From NCBI GenBank assembly GCA_963764195.1, contig CAVXRG010000010.1:868001-932000 (forward strand): a stretch of DNA of 64,000 nt, read 5' to 3'. Within the stretch, counting starts at the first letter, position 1, and every line of letters begins with the position of its first letter. This DNA comes from JBDSSS01 sp963764195. GTDB taxonomy: Bacteria; Actinomycetota; Actinomycetes; Actinomycetales; Dermatophilaceae. The notes under the pieces were generated by a model. It had not been told where the DNA came from, made no database searches, and saw only the letters and a list, made by a program, of their open reading frames with translations. Positions 33,820 to 42,047 of this stretch are shown in pieces. A program made the position numbers and the translations under genes.

Positions 33820-34550
33820 TCACCGTTTCGTGGGGTCGAGGAGAGGGTCGTGTCGTGCTGCTTCTCGACCGGTCCGAGCCGATCGAGCGGCCAGTATCGC
33901 ACCCAGACCTTGCCGATGACGTCCTCCCCCGGGAGCATGCCCCCACCGGGTTGGCCGAGGTGGGCCCGGGAGTCCGACGAGGACCCGCGGTTGTCCCCCA
34001 TCACCCAGAAGCGGTCGACCGGGAGGACCACGTCGAAGGGGGTGAGGCTCGGCTTCTCCCCCGGCTTGAGGTAGGGCTCGTCGACCGGCGTGTCGTTGAC
34101 CTCGAGCCGCCCGTCCGCGGCGCAGCAGTGCACGTGGTCACCGGGGACTCCGATGACCCGCTTGACGAAGTCCGTCGAGCGGCCCGTCCCGACGAGGCTC
34201 TGCACGGCGCCGACGACGACGCCGAGCGGGCCGGTGTCCTCCGGCGGGAGGGCGAAGGCTCGGGTGCCGTCGAAGACGATGACGTCACCGCGGACGAGGT
34301 CGCCCGGGTCGCCCAGGCGGGTGACGAGGATGTGGTCGCCCACCATGAGGGTGTCCTCCATCGACCCGCTCGGGATCGCGAAGGGCGTGACGACGAACGC
34401 GCGGACGACGATGACGGCGAGCACGAGAAGCGCTGCCGCAGCGAGCCACCCGCGCCGCCGGCCCTGACGCAGACGCCCCCGCCACCCCGGCCGCCGGGGG
34501 GACGACGAAGGCGCGGCCTCCCCCGTCGCGCCGGCCGGCCCCGAGGTCAT
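33816..34550 (-). CDS. lepB: Signal peptidase I (first of tandem pair)
   Basis: A 244-residue signal peptidase with one membrane helix (about 35-52), catalytic S63 in IPSGSMEDTLM and K130 in FVKRVIGVPGD, and box E WVMGDNRGSSSDSR. It is shorter than its downstream paralogue and has no extended tail. A Cys-Cys pair lies near residue 142 (HVHCCAADG). It begins 59 bases after the rplS stop and overlaps the next lepB by four bases. Both enzymes keep every catalytic residue, so both are probably active. Confidence 0.94.
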   Translation of the reverse strand: MTSGPAGATGEAAPSSSPRRPGWRGRLRQGRRRGWLAAAALLVLAVIVVRAFVVTPFAIPSGSMEDTLMVGDHILVTRLGDPGDLVRGDVIVFDGTRAFALPPEDTGPLGVVVGAVQSLVGTGRSTDFVKRVIGVPGDHVHCCAADGRLEVNDTPVDEPYLKPGEKPSLTPFDVVLPVDRFWVMGDNRGSSSDSRAHLGQPGGGMLPGEDVIGKVWVRYWPLDRLGPVEKQHDTTLSSTPRNGE

Positions 34551-34609
34551 CGGGGGCCGGAGGGGCCGAGGGACACCGCGCCTGCGACGTCGTGCACCTG
34601 CCGGGTGGT

Positions 34610-34993
34610 TCAGCTGGTCTTGGCGGCAGCCGTCTTCTTGGACGGGAAGGAGTCGCGCTTCTCCTTGATCTTGGCGGCCTTGCCGCGCAGACCACGGAGG
34701 TAGTAGAGCTTCGCGCGACGCACGTCACCGCGAGTCATGACCTCGATGTGGTCGATGATCGGGGTGTGGATCGGGAAGGTGCGCTCGACGCCGACACCGA
34801 AGGAGATCTTGCGGACGGTGAAGGTCTCGGCCACGCCGCCGCCGTGGCGACGGATGACGACGCCCTGGAAGACCTGGACACGCGAGCGCGTGCCCTCGAC
34901 GACCTTGACGTGGACGCGGAGGGTGTCGCCGGCGCGGAAGTCCGGGACGTCCGAGCGCAGTGACGCGGAGTTGATGTCGTCAAACGTGTGCAT
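34610..34993 (-). CDS. rplS: Ribosomal protein L19
   Basis: A 127-residue L19 at the 30S-50S interface. It starts MHTFDDINSASLRSDVP and has the conserved FRAGDTLRVHVKVVEG, VFQGVVIRRHGGG, GVGVERTFPIHTP and KLYYLRGLRGKAAKI segments. The ATG at 34993 is the family start; the frame upstream is leader. The leader of about 150 bases holds a small hairpin (35108-35122). It is the first gene of the operon running through lepB, rnhB, yraN, comM and dprA. Confidence 0.97.
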   Translation of the reverse strand: MHTFDDINSASLRSDVPDFRAGDTLRVHVKVVEGTRSRVQVFQGVVIRRHGGGVAETFTVRKISFGVGVERTFPIHTPIIDHIEVMTRGDVRRAKLYYLRGLRGKAAKIKEKRDSFPSKKTAAAKTS

Positions 34994-35148
34994 GGTTGCT
35001 TCGCTTTCCTGGGCGCCACAGGTCACCCGGCTGTGTGTCTCGGGGTGCGTCCGGCTCGGCCGCGTGGACACCGGTGCGAGGCGAGCTCGCGAGGTGGTGA
35101 CCAACTCCCCCTGTGGCAGGGGCCGTCGGTTGCCGGACGCAAGGACCA

Positions 35149-35160
35149 AGTCTGCCAGAG
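35149..35160 (-). promoter_or_regulatory. Probable rplS promoter element
   Basis: On the minus strand the sequence CTCTGGCAGACT lies about 155 bases before the rplS start. The same ten bases CTCTGGCAGA recur before rpsP (38714-38723). CAGACT would be the -10 hexamer. A GTATGCCG octamer stands immediately upstream (35165-35172). Confidence 0.4.
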
Positions 35161-35247
35161 CAGACGGCATACCCGAAATCGGCCGTGGGGCGGGTCTCGG
35201 GCGGAGCCGTCACCGCGAGCGTCACCCCCGCACCCTACGGTGGCCGT

Positions 35248-36006
35248 GTGGACGTCTCCCCCGGCTGGCCGGTCGCCATCGCCATCGCCGCACTGCTGCT
35301 CGTCACCGTCGCGGCCTACCGCGTCGGGCGCCTTCCGCTCGCCCGCGACGCGGTGGTCGCCGGGCTGCGCGCCATCCTCCAGCTCGGCCTCGCTGCCCTC
35401 GTCATCACCGTCGTCGTCCGGTCGATCTGGCTGTCGCTGCTCGCGATCGCCGGCATGGCGACGATGGCGGTCTTCACGACGTGCAAGCGCATCGAAGCCC
35501 CCGGGTCGTGGCCGTGGGCCGCCCTGGCCATGGCCTGCGGTGTCCTGCCCGTGCTCACGATCGTCATCGCGACGGGCGCGATCCCTTTCGTCGGCATCGC
35601 CCTCATCCCCGTCGCCGGGATCGTGCTCGGCAACACGATGACCGTCCACACCCTCGTCGGGCGCCGCACCTTCGCGGCCCTGCGGGACGAGCGCGGACAG
35701 TACGAAGCATCCCTCTCGATCGGCCTGACCGCCGACCAGGGCATCGACGAGATCATCGCGCGCCGGGTGCCCGAGGGGCTCGTGCCCGGCCTCGACCAGA
35801 TCCGCACCGCAGGGGTGGTCACCCTGCCGGGCGCCTTCATCGGGGTGATGCTCGGCGGTGGCAGCGCCGTCCAGGCGGCGACGGCGCAGGTGCTCGTCCT
35901 CTTCGCGATCATGGCGACGCAGTCGATCACCGCCGGTGTGCAGGCGCGCTTCATCCGCCAGCGCCGGCTCCTGCCGCCTGACCTGCGCCTCACCCTCGTG
36001 TCGTGA
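35248..36006 (+). CDS. FetB-like ABC transporter permease
   Basis: A 252-residue membrane protein with about seven segments, close in length to E. coli FetB (YbbM), an iron-export permease that helps against peroxide stress. Typical pieces are GLRAILQLGLAALVI, TMAVFTTCKRI, GNTMTVHTLVGRRTF and TLPGAFIGVMLGGGSAVQAA, plus IMATQSITAGVQARF near the end. The ATPase partner FetA is not adjacent. The GTG start at 35248 gives the family length; the frame is open back to 35113. Its stop directly abuts the trmD stop on the other strand with no base between. Confidence 0.85.
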   Translation: MDVSPGWPVAIAIAALLLVTVAAYRVGRLPLARDAVVAGLRAILQLGLAALVITVVVRSIWLSLLAIAGMATMAVFTTCKRIEAPGSWPWAALAMACGVLPVLTIVIATGAIPFVGIALIPVAGIVLGNTMTVHTLVGRRTFAALRDERGQYEASLSIGLTADQGIDEIIARRVPEGLVPGLDQIRTAGVVTLPGAFIGVMLGGGSAVQAATAQVLVLFAIMATQSITAGVQARFIRQRRLLPPDLRLTLVS

Positions 36007-37188
36007 TCAGGCCCGGCGCCGCTTGACGAGGTCGACGACCCCGGGCACCCCCGAGGGCACCTTCGCGGGCCGGTAGCCCGCCTTCTTGTAGAACCGGAGG
36101 TTGTCGGCGCTCCCCGCGCCGGTCACCAGGCTGAACGTCCGTATGCCGTTCACCGCCGTCCCCTCCGCGTGCGCGAGCAGCATCCGGCCGAGTCCCCGAC
36201 CCTGCAGGTCCGGTGCGACGCAGAGCCGCCCGACGAACAGGTCGCTCCCCCGCTCCTCCGTGCGCACCGACCCCACCATGCGGCCGCCCCGGTGGGCGAC
36301 CCAGGTCCGGGTCGTGTCGAGACTGGCCCGGAGGGTGTCGATGTCCTCGGTGAGCGCCGGGATCGCGAGGGTGTCGTTCGCGACCGCCTCCTGCACCCAG
36401 CAGGCCCGGACGAGGGTGAACAGCTCCGGCACGTCGCCAGGGGTGGCGAGTCGCAGCTCGATCTCGCCGTCGCCGTGGGAGGTGGGCAGCAGGTCGGGCC
36501 GGCGCGCGGCCGTGCGGGCGAGGCGCTGCTCGTGGCGCCACTGCGCGATGGCGGCGTGGTTGCCGGACAAGAGGACCGGCGGCACCTCGCGACCCTCCCA
36601 CTCGCGCGGCTTGGTGTAGATCGGGTACTCGAGCAGGCCGTCCTCGTGCGACTCCTCGACGAGGGACTCGGCGTTGCCGACGACGCCGGGCACGAGCCGG
36701 GCCACCGCCTCGACCATGGCGAGCACGGCCACCTCGCCGCCGTTGAGGACGTAGTCGCCGAGGCTGACCACCGACACCCGCAGGCCGAGGTCCTCCCGCG
36801 CGTGCTCGTAGACGCGCTCGTCGATGCCCTCGTAGCGCCCGCAGGCGAAGGCGAGCCATGGCTCCTCGGCGAGCTCGTGCGCGAGGGCCTGGCTGAAGGG
36901 CACCCCACCCGGGCCCGGCACGACGAGGTGGGGACGCCGAGCGCCGGGCGCCGACGGGGCCTGGGCAAGCACGTGGTGCAGCGCCTCGGACCACGGCTGG
37001 GCCTTCATCACCATGCCGGCGCCGCCGCCGTAGGGAGAGTCGTCGACCGTACGGTGCCGGTCGTGGGTGAAGTCGCGCAGGTCGTGGACGGCGAGGTCGA
37101 GCAGCCCCTCCTCCCGGGCCTTGCCGATGAGCGAGAGGTCGAGCGCGGCGAGGTAGTCGGGGAAGATCGAGACGACGTCGATCCTCAT
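36007..37188 (-). CDS. trmD: TrmD (tRNA m1G37 methyltransferase) fused to a GNAT domain
   Basis: A 393-residue fusion; TrmD alone is about 240-250. Residues 1-240 are TrmD, with MRIDVVSIFPDY, SPYGGGAGMVMKAQPW, the SAM knot region CGRYEGIDERV and SLGDYVLNGGEVA, then PVLLSGNHAAIAQWRHEQ. From about 245 a GNAT domain follows (IELRLATPGDVPELF, motif A RLCVAPDLQGRGLGRMLL, RFYKKAGYRPA). TrmD methylates G37 of tRNA to prevent frameshifts. The acetyltransferase target is unknown. No stop or restart is seen between the domains. The ATG overlaps rimM by ATGA. An octamer in the GNAT part uses the rare ATA codon. Confidence 0.93.
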   Translation of the reverse strand: MRIDVVSIFPDYLAALDLSLIGKAREEGLLDLAVHDLRDFTHDRHRTVDDSPYGGGAGMVMKAQPWSEALHHVLAQAPSAPGARRPHLVVPGPGGVPFSQALAHELAEEPWLAFACGRYEGIDERVYEHAREDLGLRVSVVSLGDYVLNGGEVAVLAMVEAVARLVPGVVGNAESLVEESHEDGLLEYPIYTKPREWEGREVPPVLLSGNHAAIAQWRHEQRLARTAARRPDLLPTSHGDGEIELRLATPGDVPELFTLVRACWVQEAVANDTLAIPALTEDIDTLRASLDTTRTWVAHRGGRMVGSVRTEERGSDLFVGRLCVAPDLQGRGLGRMLLAHAEGTAVNGIRTFSLVTGAGSADNLRFYKKAGYRPAKVPSGVPGVVDLVKRRRA

Positions 37189-37727
37189 TCGGCCAGCTCG
37201 CGGTAGAGGTCGAAGAGGCCCGCGGGCGGGTCGACGACGACGTGGTCGTCCGCGACGACCGGCACGAACTGGTGCACGAACGGGACATAGGCGGTGACCC
37301 CGTCGGTGAGGGTGAGCACGAGCCGGTCCTGGGCCGACCCGAGCTCGAGCCCGCTGATCACACCGACGACGGCGCCGGAGGGGTCGCGCGCCTCGAGGCC
37401 GACGAGGTCCTCCTCGTAGAAGGTGTCGTCGTCCTTCGTCGTGACGGCCTGCTCGTCGTCGATGACGAGGCGGGTGCCGCGCAGACCCTCGGCCCCGGTC
37501 CGGTCGGGCACCTGCTCGAAGGCGACGAGCCAGACGCCGTTGTGGACCCGGGTGGAGCGGACGGTGAGCGAGCGCGGCACACCCGAGCCCTCGCGTGCCT
37601 CCGTGTCGATCTCGGTGCCGACGGCGAAGCGGCGCTCCGGCTCGTCGGTGTGGACCTGGACGGTGACTTCGCCGTGCAGCCCGTGTGGCTTGCCGATCCG
37701 GGCGATGACCAGCTTCTCGACGCTCAT
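37185..37727 (-). CDS. rimM: 16S rRNA processing protein RimM
   Basis: A 180-residue RimM, which binds S19 and helps 30S head assembly. The N-terminal barrel has LVIARIGKPHGLHGEVTVQ, with GKPHGLHGE the family signature, and the PRC-barrel half includes FYEEDLVGLEARDP and AYVPFVHQFVPVVADDHVVV before the last PPAGLFDLYRELAE. It follows khpA by 155 bases, and that gap holds a hairpin terminator and a GTATGCCG octamer. The stop overlaps trmD by four bases, so the two are made together. Confidence 0.95.
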   Translation of the reverse strand: MSVEKLVIARIGKPHGLHGEVTVQVHTDEPERRFAVGTEIDTEAREGSGVPRSLTVRSTRVHNGVWLVAFEQVPDRTGAEGLRGTRLVIDDEQAVTTKDDDTFYEEDLVGLEARDPSGAVVGVISGLELGSAQDRLVLTLTDGVTAYVPFVHQFVPVVADDHVVVDPPAGLFDLYRELAE

Positions 37728-37818
37728 GGCACGAATCCTCTCAGGTGCGAACGACCCTGGTGGCCACCCGCCGAAACGGCGTCGGCGACGGGACGGCCCA
37801 GCGGCATACCGCCAACAA

Positions 37819-37845
37819 GGGCGCCCCGAACGGTTCGGGACGCCC
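37819..37845 (-). terminator. Hairpin between khpA and rimM
   Basis: Thirteen-base arms GGGCGTCCCGAAC and GTTCGGGGCGCCC on the minus strand, one base apart and with one G-T wobble (so the inner pairs open as the loop), are followed by TTGTT. This looks like an intrinsic terminator or attenuator after rpsP-khpA. Readthrough would be needed to reach rimM-trmD, unless a promoter lies in 37728-37818. Confidence 0.7.
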
Positions 37846-37882
37846 CTGGCGGTGGTGCGGGTCGTGCGGGTTCGGCGCTGGG

Positions 37883-38125
37883 TCAGCGGGCGCGGTCGGT
37901 GTCGACGATGTCGACCCGCACGTTGCCGTTGCCCGCGAGGGCCCCGACGACGGTGCGCAGCGCGCTGGCGGTGCGACCGGAGCGGCCGATCACGCGGCCG
38001 AGGTCGTCGGGGTGGACCCGGACCTCGAGCAGCTCACCGCGACGCAGCTCCTTGCGGACCACGACGACGTCCTCGTCGTGGTCGACGATGCCCTTGACCA
38101 GGTGCTCGAGGGCTTCCTCGAGCAT
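37883..38125 (-). CDS. khpA: KhpA-type KH-domain RNA-binding protein
   Basis: An 80-residue single KH domain, MLEEALEHLVKGIVDHDED at the start and the RNA-binding GRVIGRSGRTASALRTVV (GxxG loop as GRSG). In firmicutes and actinobacteria this small protein pairs with KhpB/Jag and affects cell division and small RNAs. It begins two bases after the rpsP stop. Its placement between rpsP and rimM is conserved across the phylum. Length is complete. Confidence 0.93.
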   Translation of the reverse strand: MLEEALEHLVKGIVDHDEDVVVVRKELRRGELLEVRVHPDDLGRVIGRSGRTASALRTVVGALAGNGNVRVDIVDTDRAR

Positions 38126-38127
38126 GC

Positions 38128-38583
38128 TCAGGCCTCGGTCTTCTCGGCCTCGGCCGGGGCGTCAGCAGCCTCGGTCGTGTCGGCCTTCTTCTCGGCCTTC
38201 TTGCGGGGCGTCGTGGAGGCGTCCTTGCCGGAGTCGGACTTGCCGGCGGCGGCGAGGGCCGCCTCGTACAGGTCCTTCTTCGGGGTCTTGGGCTCCTTGA
38301 CCTTGAGGGTGCCTTCGCCGCCCTCGAGGCCCTTGGCCTGCTGCCAGTCACCGGTCACCTTGAGCAGGGCGGCGACGGTCTCGGTGGGCTGGGCGCCCTG
38401 CCGCAGCCAGTACTGGGCGCGCTCGCCGTCGATCTCGATGAGCGAGGGCTCCTCGGTGGGGTGGTACTTGCCGATCTCCTCGATCGCCCGGCCGTCGCGC
38501 TTGGCGCGCGAGTCCATGACGACGATGCGGTAGTACGGTGCACGGATCTTGCCCATGCGCTTCAGACGGATCTTGACCGACAC
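38128..38583 (-). CDS. rpsP: Ribosomal protein S16
   Basis: A 151-residue S16. The first 80 residues are the standard fold (VKIRLKRMGKIRAPYYRI, VVMDSRAKRDGRAIEEIG, YHPTEEPSLIEI, YWLRQGAQPTETV). The rest is a lysine/alanine/glutamate tail (AEKKADTTEAADAPAEAEKTEA region) common in actinobacteria but absent in E. coli. The GTG at 38583 is preceded by AGGAG. The leader is about 130 bases and carries the promoter element shared with rplS. It heads the rpsP-khpA unit. Confidence 0.96.
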   Translation of the reverse strand: MSVKIRLKRMGKIRAPYYRIVVMDSRAKRDGRAIEEIGKYHPTEEPSLIEIDGERAQYWLRQGAQPTETVAALLKVTGDWQQAKGLEGGEGTLKVKEPKTPKKDLYEAALAAAGKSDSGKDASTTPRKKAEKKADTTEAADAPAEAEKTEA

Positions 38584-38711
38584 GTGGTGGGTCTCCTGCT
38601 TCTGTGTGGTGAGCGCGGCAAGACCACACAGGATCGCGTGGGGGGCCGACAGCTCGGTGTAGGCGTCCGGGTCAGGCGAGAGGACTTCCGGCCCGACGGG
38701 TACAGCCGTCC

Positions 38712-38723
38712 ATTCTGCCAGAG
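38712..38723 (-). promoter_or_regulatory. Probable rpsP promoter element
   Basis: On the minus strand CTCTGGCAGAAT contains CAGAAT as a likely -10 box, about 130 bases before the rpsP start. Its first ten bases are identical to the element before rplS, which suggests a common promoter type for these ribosomal genes. Confidence 0.45.
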
Positions 38724-38767
38724 ATCGACGACCCGTCCGACCACCGCGCGCCCTGGGGACGGACACG

Positions 38768-39703
38768 TCAGGTGTATGCCGCCCGGACCGTGAGCGCTGC
38801 CGCCACGACGTCCGCCTTGCTCGGGTTGCCGGCGGACTCGAACACCGGCACGACCTTGGGGTCGAGTCCCGCGCGGGCGAGCCCCATCCGCAGCTCCGGC
38901 CCCACGACCCCGGTCTCGACGACGCCGCCGACGGGCGAGGCGCGGAGCAGCTCGCAGAGGGTCGCCAGCGGGGCGGCCCCCCCGAAGAGGGGCAGCCCGA
39001 GATCGGCGGCGAGGAGCGCGGCGAAGCTCGGGCCCTGCAGGACGGGCGCGCCGTGCACGACCGCGGCGAGCCGCCGGGGAGGCTGGTGACGGTAGGGCGC
39101 GGCGGGCCAGTCGGGGGCGAGGATCGCGTAGCGGTCGTGGTCGCGCCAGCCGCGCCGCCCGTCCGCACCCGGCAGGTGGAGGAAGTCGCGGGAGAAGCCT
39201 TCATGGACGAGGCCGAGGGAGCGGACGAGACCGGCCGAGCGGACGTTGGCTGGTTGGATGTTGGCCTCGAGCCGGTGCAGCCCCATCCCCTGCGGCTCGT
39301 CGGTGAACGCGATGTCGATGACGAGGCGCAGCCCTTCGACGAAGAGGCCGTGACCGGCATACGGGTCGTAGGCGTCGTAACCGACGGTGGCGCTCTGGAA
39401 GGCGCCGCGGACGACGTTGGCGATGTTGATCCGGCCGACGAGGCCGTGGGCGCCGGCGGGCTCGCGGGCCCACACCATGAAGCTGCGGTAGGCCGGCGAC
39501 TGGCTCTCGATGACGAGGCCGAGGTTGTGGGGGTCCGGCACGGCGAAGGTGGACAGGCGCGTGGCGGACATCGAGACCGCCTCCATGTAGGCGGCGACGT
39601 CCTCGGTGCGCGGCGGACGGACCGCGACGAGGTCACCGACCGCCGTCAACGGGTGCGCGGAGCCCGAGGCCCAGGCCGACGGGCCCCCGGTCTCAGCCGA
39701 CAT
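38768..39703 (-). CDS. GNAT acetyltransferase with an unrecognised C-terminal domain
   Basis: A 311-residue protein. Residues 20-185 are a RimJ/RimL-like GNAT domain (RPPRTEDVAAYMEAV, GLVGRINIANVVRGAFQSA, VGYDAYDPYAGHGLFVEGLRL split across motif A, and LEANIQPANVRSAGLVRSLG). The last 120 residues (RRLAAVVHGAPVLQG onward, ending VRAAYT) match no family known to me. The ATG at 39703 has GGGGG upstream and lies 11 bases inside the end of the amidohydrolase gene, so the two are coupled. Function of the tail is unknown. Confidence 0.8.
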   Translation of the reverse strand: MSAETGGPSAWASGSAHPLTAVGDLVAVRPPRTEDVAAYMEAVSMSATRLSTFAVPDPHNLGLVIESQSPAYRSFMVWAREPAGAHGLVGRINIANVVRGAFQSATVGYDAYDPYAGHGLFVEGLRLVIDIAFTDEPQGMGLHRLEANIQPANVRSAGLVRSLGLVHEGFSRDFLHLPGADGRRGWRDHDRYAILAPDWPAAPYRHQPPRRLAAVVHGAPVLQGPSFAALLAADLGLPLFGGAAPLATLCELLRASPVGGVVETGVVGPELRMGLARAGLDPKVVPVFESAGNPSKADVVAAALTVRAAYT

Positions 39704-40781
39704 GCCGCCCCCGCAGGACGACCGCGAGGGGGTCGGCGACGACGCCGATGTCCTCGCGCGGGTCTGCCGCGTAGACGACGAGGTCGGCGTCAGCCCCCTC
39801 GACGAGGCCGGGTCGGCCGAGCCACTCCCGCGCGCCCCAGGTTGCCGCACCGAGCACCTCGATCGTGGACAGGCCGGCGCGGGCGAGCTCGGCCATCTCC
39901 TGGGCCACGAGGCCGTGCGGGAGGCTGCCGCCCGAGTCCGTGCCGACGTAGATCGGGACGCCCGCCTCGTGGGCGGCGCCGACCGTGGCGAACCGTCGCT
40001 CGTAGAGGTCGATCATGTGGCGGTGGTAGTCGGGGAACTTCGCCTTGGCCGGCTCCGCGATCGCGGGGAAGGTCGCGATGTTGACGAGCGTGGGCACGAT
40101 CGCGATGCCCTGCTCGGCGAAGGTGTCGATCGAGTCCTCCTGCAGACCGGTGGCGTGCTCGATGCAGTCGATGCCCGCGGCCGCGAGATCGCGCAGGGAC
40201 TCCTCGCCGAAGCAGTGCGCCGTGACCCGGACGCCCTCCTCGTGCGCGGCCGCGATGGCCGCGGCCACGGCGTCCCGGGACCAGCTCGGAGCGAGGTCGC
40301 CCACGTCGCGGTCGATCCAGTCGCCGACGAGCTTGACCCAGCCATCCCCGTGGTGGGCCTCGAGCCGGACGTGCCGGACGAGCTCGTCCTGCTCGACCTC
40401 GTGGGCGAAGTTGCGGATGTAGCGGCGGGTGCGGGCGATGTGCCGACCGGCCCGGATGATCTTGGGCAGGTCCTCGCGGTCGTCGATCCACCGGGTGTCG
40501 CCGGGCTGGCCCGCGTCGCGGACGAGCAGCGCCCCGGAGTCGCGGTCGGTGAGCGCCTGCTGCTCGGCCTCCTCGGCCGGGACCCCGCCGTGCGGCCCGA
40601 GCCCGATGTGGCAGTGGGCGTCGACGAGGCCGGGCAGGGCCCAGCCCTCGATGGTCTGCACCTGCGTCCCGGGCCCCGGCGCGGTGAAGGAGACCCGGCC
40701 GTCGATGACCCACAGGTCGGGGACGGACTCGTGCGGCCCGACCAGGACCTGCCCGCGGACATGAAGCACCGGTGCCGTCAT
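39693..40781 (-). CDS. Amidohydrolase family metal-dependent hydrolase
   Basis: A 362-residue amidohydrolase. It has the first metal motif VDAHCHIGL near residue 54, a TAHCFGEESLRDLAAAGIDCIEH block near 190-210 that supplies histidines, YVGTDSGGSLPHG near 275 with the catalytic aspartate, and a C-terminal EGADADLVVYAADP. It resembles imidazolonepropionase/prolidase-like members that cut cyclic amides or dipeptides. The substrate is unknown. It overlaps the downstream GNAT gene by 11 bases; upstream is repeat cluster A. Confidence 0.88.
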   Translation of the reverse strand: MTAPVLHVRGQVLVGPHESVPDLWVIDGRVSFTAPGPGTQVQTIEGWALPGLVDAHCHIGLGPHGGVPAEEAEQQALTDRDSGALLVRDAGQPGDTRWIDDREDLPKIIRAGRHIARTRRYIRNFAHEVEQDELVRHVRLEAHHGDGWVKLVGDWIDRDVGDLAPSWSRDAVAAAIAAAHEEGVRVTAHCFGEESLRDLAAAGIDCIEHATGLQEDSIDTFAEQGIAIVPTLVNIATFPAIAEPAKAKFPDYHRHMIDLYERRFATVGAAHEAGVPIYVGTDSGGSLPHGLVAQEMAELARAGLSTIEVLGAATWGAREWLGRPGLVEGADADLVVYAADPREDIGVVADPLAVVLRGRHVG

Positions 40782-40846
40782 GCCTCGACCCTACCGAGCA
40801 CCACCCCGCCTGGTCGTCTCCCCCGCCCGAGCCCGGACGACCACAG

Positions 40847-40954
40847 CCGCAGACTGATCCGCAGACTGATTCCGTTGTGCCATCAATCTGCGGATCAGTC
40901 GGCAGACGGTGCTGCCCTGGCGACTCCAGACGCAGACTGATCTGCAGACTGATC
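40847..40954. repeat. Palindromic repeat, copy A
   Basis: CAGACTGATC-based arms (40847-40870 and 40881-40904) form an inverted pair, then a 25-base spacer and another arm (40931-40954) that touches the stop codon of the AbiEi-like gene. Copy B at 42048 repeats the same order and most of the spacer, in direct orientation about 1.2 kb away. It fills the 173-base gap before the amidohydrolase gene. Confidence 0.85.
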
Positions 40955-41923
40955 TCAGCTCGCCCACGCGAAGGCGTCTCTCGGCCTACAGATGACCGGC
41001 GGCCTCGGCCGGCGGAGGGCACGATCGAGCCCAGCATGAGCTGCAGCCAGGCACGCGGCCGGATCGCTCTCGATCAGGTGCGGGGTCAACGGCACCACCT
41101 CGACATCGGCGTCGCGCAGATCCTGGTCGGCGAGCACGGTGGATTCCCAGTCGAGGACGTCGGAGTGGAACCGGCGCGAGTGGACCATGATCGCGAGCGC
41201 CACCTCGTCGATCCATAGGTCCGGCGTGGTGAGCCGGATGCGGTCGTTGGTGGTGAGGCCCGGGTTGGCCATCAGTCCTGCGAACCGCGGCGACCGCAGC
41301 AGCAGCCGCGCCAGGTCTGCCTCGGGTAGGGACCACGCCCCGGATGCGGCCTCGGCCAGCGCCGAGTTGAGCCGCACCGTGCCGTTGCGGCGGCGGACGC
41401 CGACCCAGTGCTGGACGTCGGCCAGTCGGACGAAGCGCTCCTGGACGCACCCGACGAGGACGGCTCGAGCCTGGCGATCGTCGATGGCGTCCGCAGCGGC
41501 GTCGACCACGGCCCGGGGACGGCAGGAGATCCGCAGTGGACCACGCTCGACGATGCGCTCGTTCGTCAGGCGCGTCGCGGCGATGGACAGCCACATCACC
41601 CGTCGGGCCCGCTGCGGGTGCGGAACGTAGAGCTGGACCGGGGAGCGCAGGCCCGGGCCGACCCCGTAACAGGCCAGGGCGGACTGTCCGCGGAACCAGG
41701 CGTCACCACCGGCATACAGCTGCGCCGCGACAAGGCGCTGCTGATCGGTCGGGCTCCCGGTATTGAGCATCAGGATCCCGGGCAGGAGCGACCGCCAGTG
41801 CCGGGTGCTGTGCCACCGCACCATCCCCGGCGGCAACCCGGCTGCCCTGAGTTGGGCCCGGCTCACCACCCCGGACTGCAGGTCGGCCAAACGTAGGATC
41901 TCCTCAGGTAGCTGCATGCGCAT
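40955..41923 (-). CDS. AbiEi-like / DUF559-type protein, repeat-flanked
   Basis: A 322-residue protein. The N-terminal winged helix (LQSGVVSRAQLRAAGLPPGM then RHWRSLLPGIL) matches AbiEi-type antitoxin/regulator domains found in many actinobacterial orphan proteins. The C-terminus (TTPDLWIDEVALAIMVHSRRFH, then a conserved D-rich helix) looks like a DUF559/Vsr-like nuclease fold, but the expected glutamate in the second strand is replaced (AIMVHS where ExDS is usual), so the nuclease may be dead. No toxin partner is beside it. The ATG at 41923 has GGGGAG upstream. It is bracketed by repeats A and B. Confidence 0.65.
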   Translation of the reverse strand: MRMQLPEEILRLADLQSGVVSRAQLRAAGLPPGMVRWHSTRHWRSLLPGILMLNTGSPTDQQRLVAAQLYAGGDAWFRGQSALACYGVGPGLRSPVQLYVPHPQRARRVMWLSIAATRLTNERIVERGPLRISCRPRAVVDAAADAIDDRQARAVLVGCVQERFVRLADVQHWVGVRRRNGTVRLNSALAEAASGAWSLPEADLARLLLRSPRFAGLMANPGLTTNDRIRLTTPDLWIDEVALAIMVHSRRFHSDVLDWESTVLADQDLRDADVEVVPLTPHLIESDPAACLAAAHAGLDRALRRPRPPVICRPRDAFAWAS

Positions 41924-42047
41924 CAGGCTCCCCGCCCCTGCGGCCACGTGGCGGAGCCGAACGCCTTGGCTGTGGAGAGCGGCTCGCCGTCGCCCCAGAT
42001 GTGGACGAAGCCAGTCCGAGCAGGGTCGTCACCACGACACCGAGGGC

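Noticed and set aside
40955..41923. AbiE toxin-antitoxin pair
   Set aside because: Only an AbiEi-like winged helix is present; the nucleotidyltransferase toxin AbiEii is not beside it.
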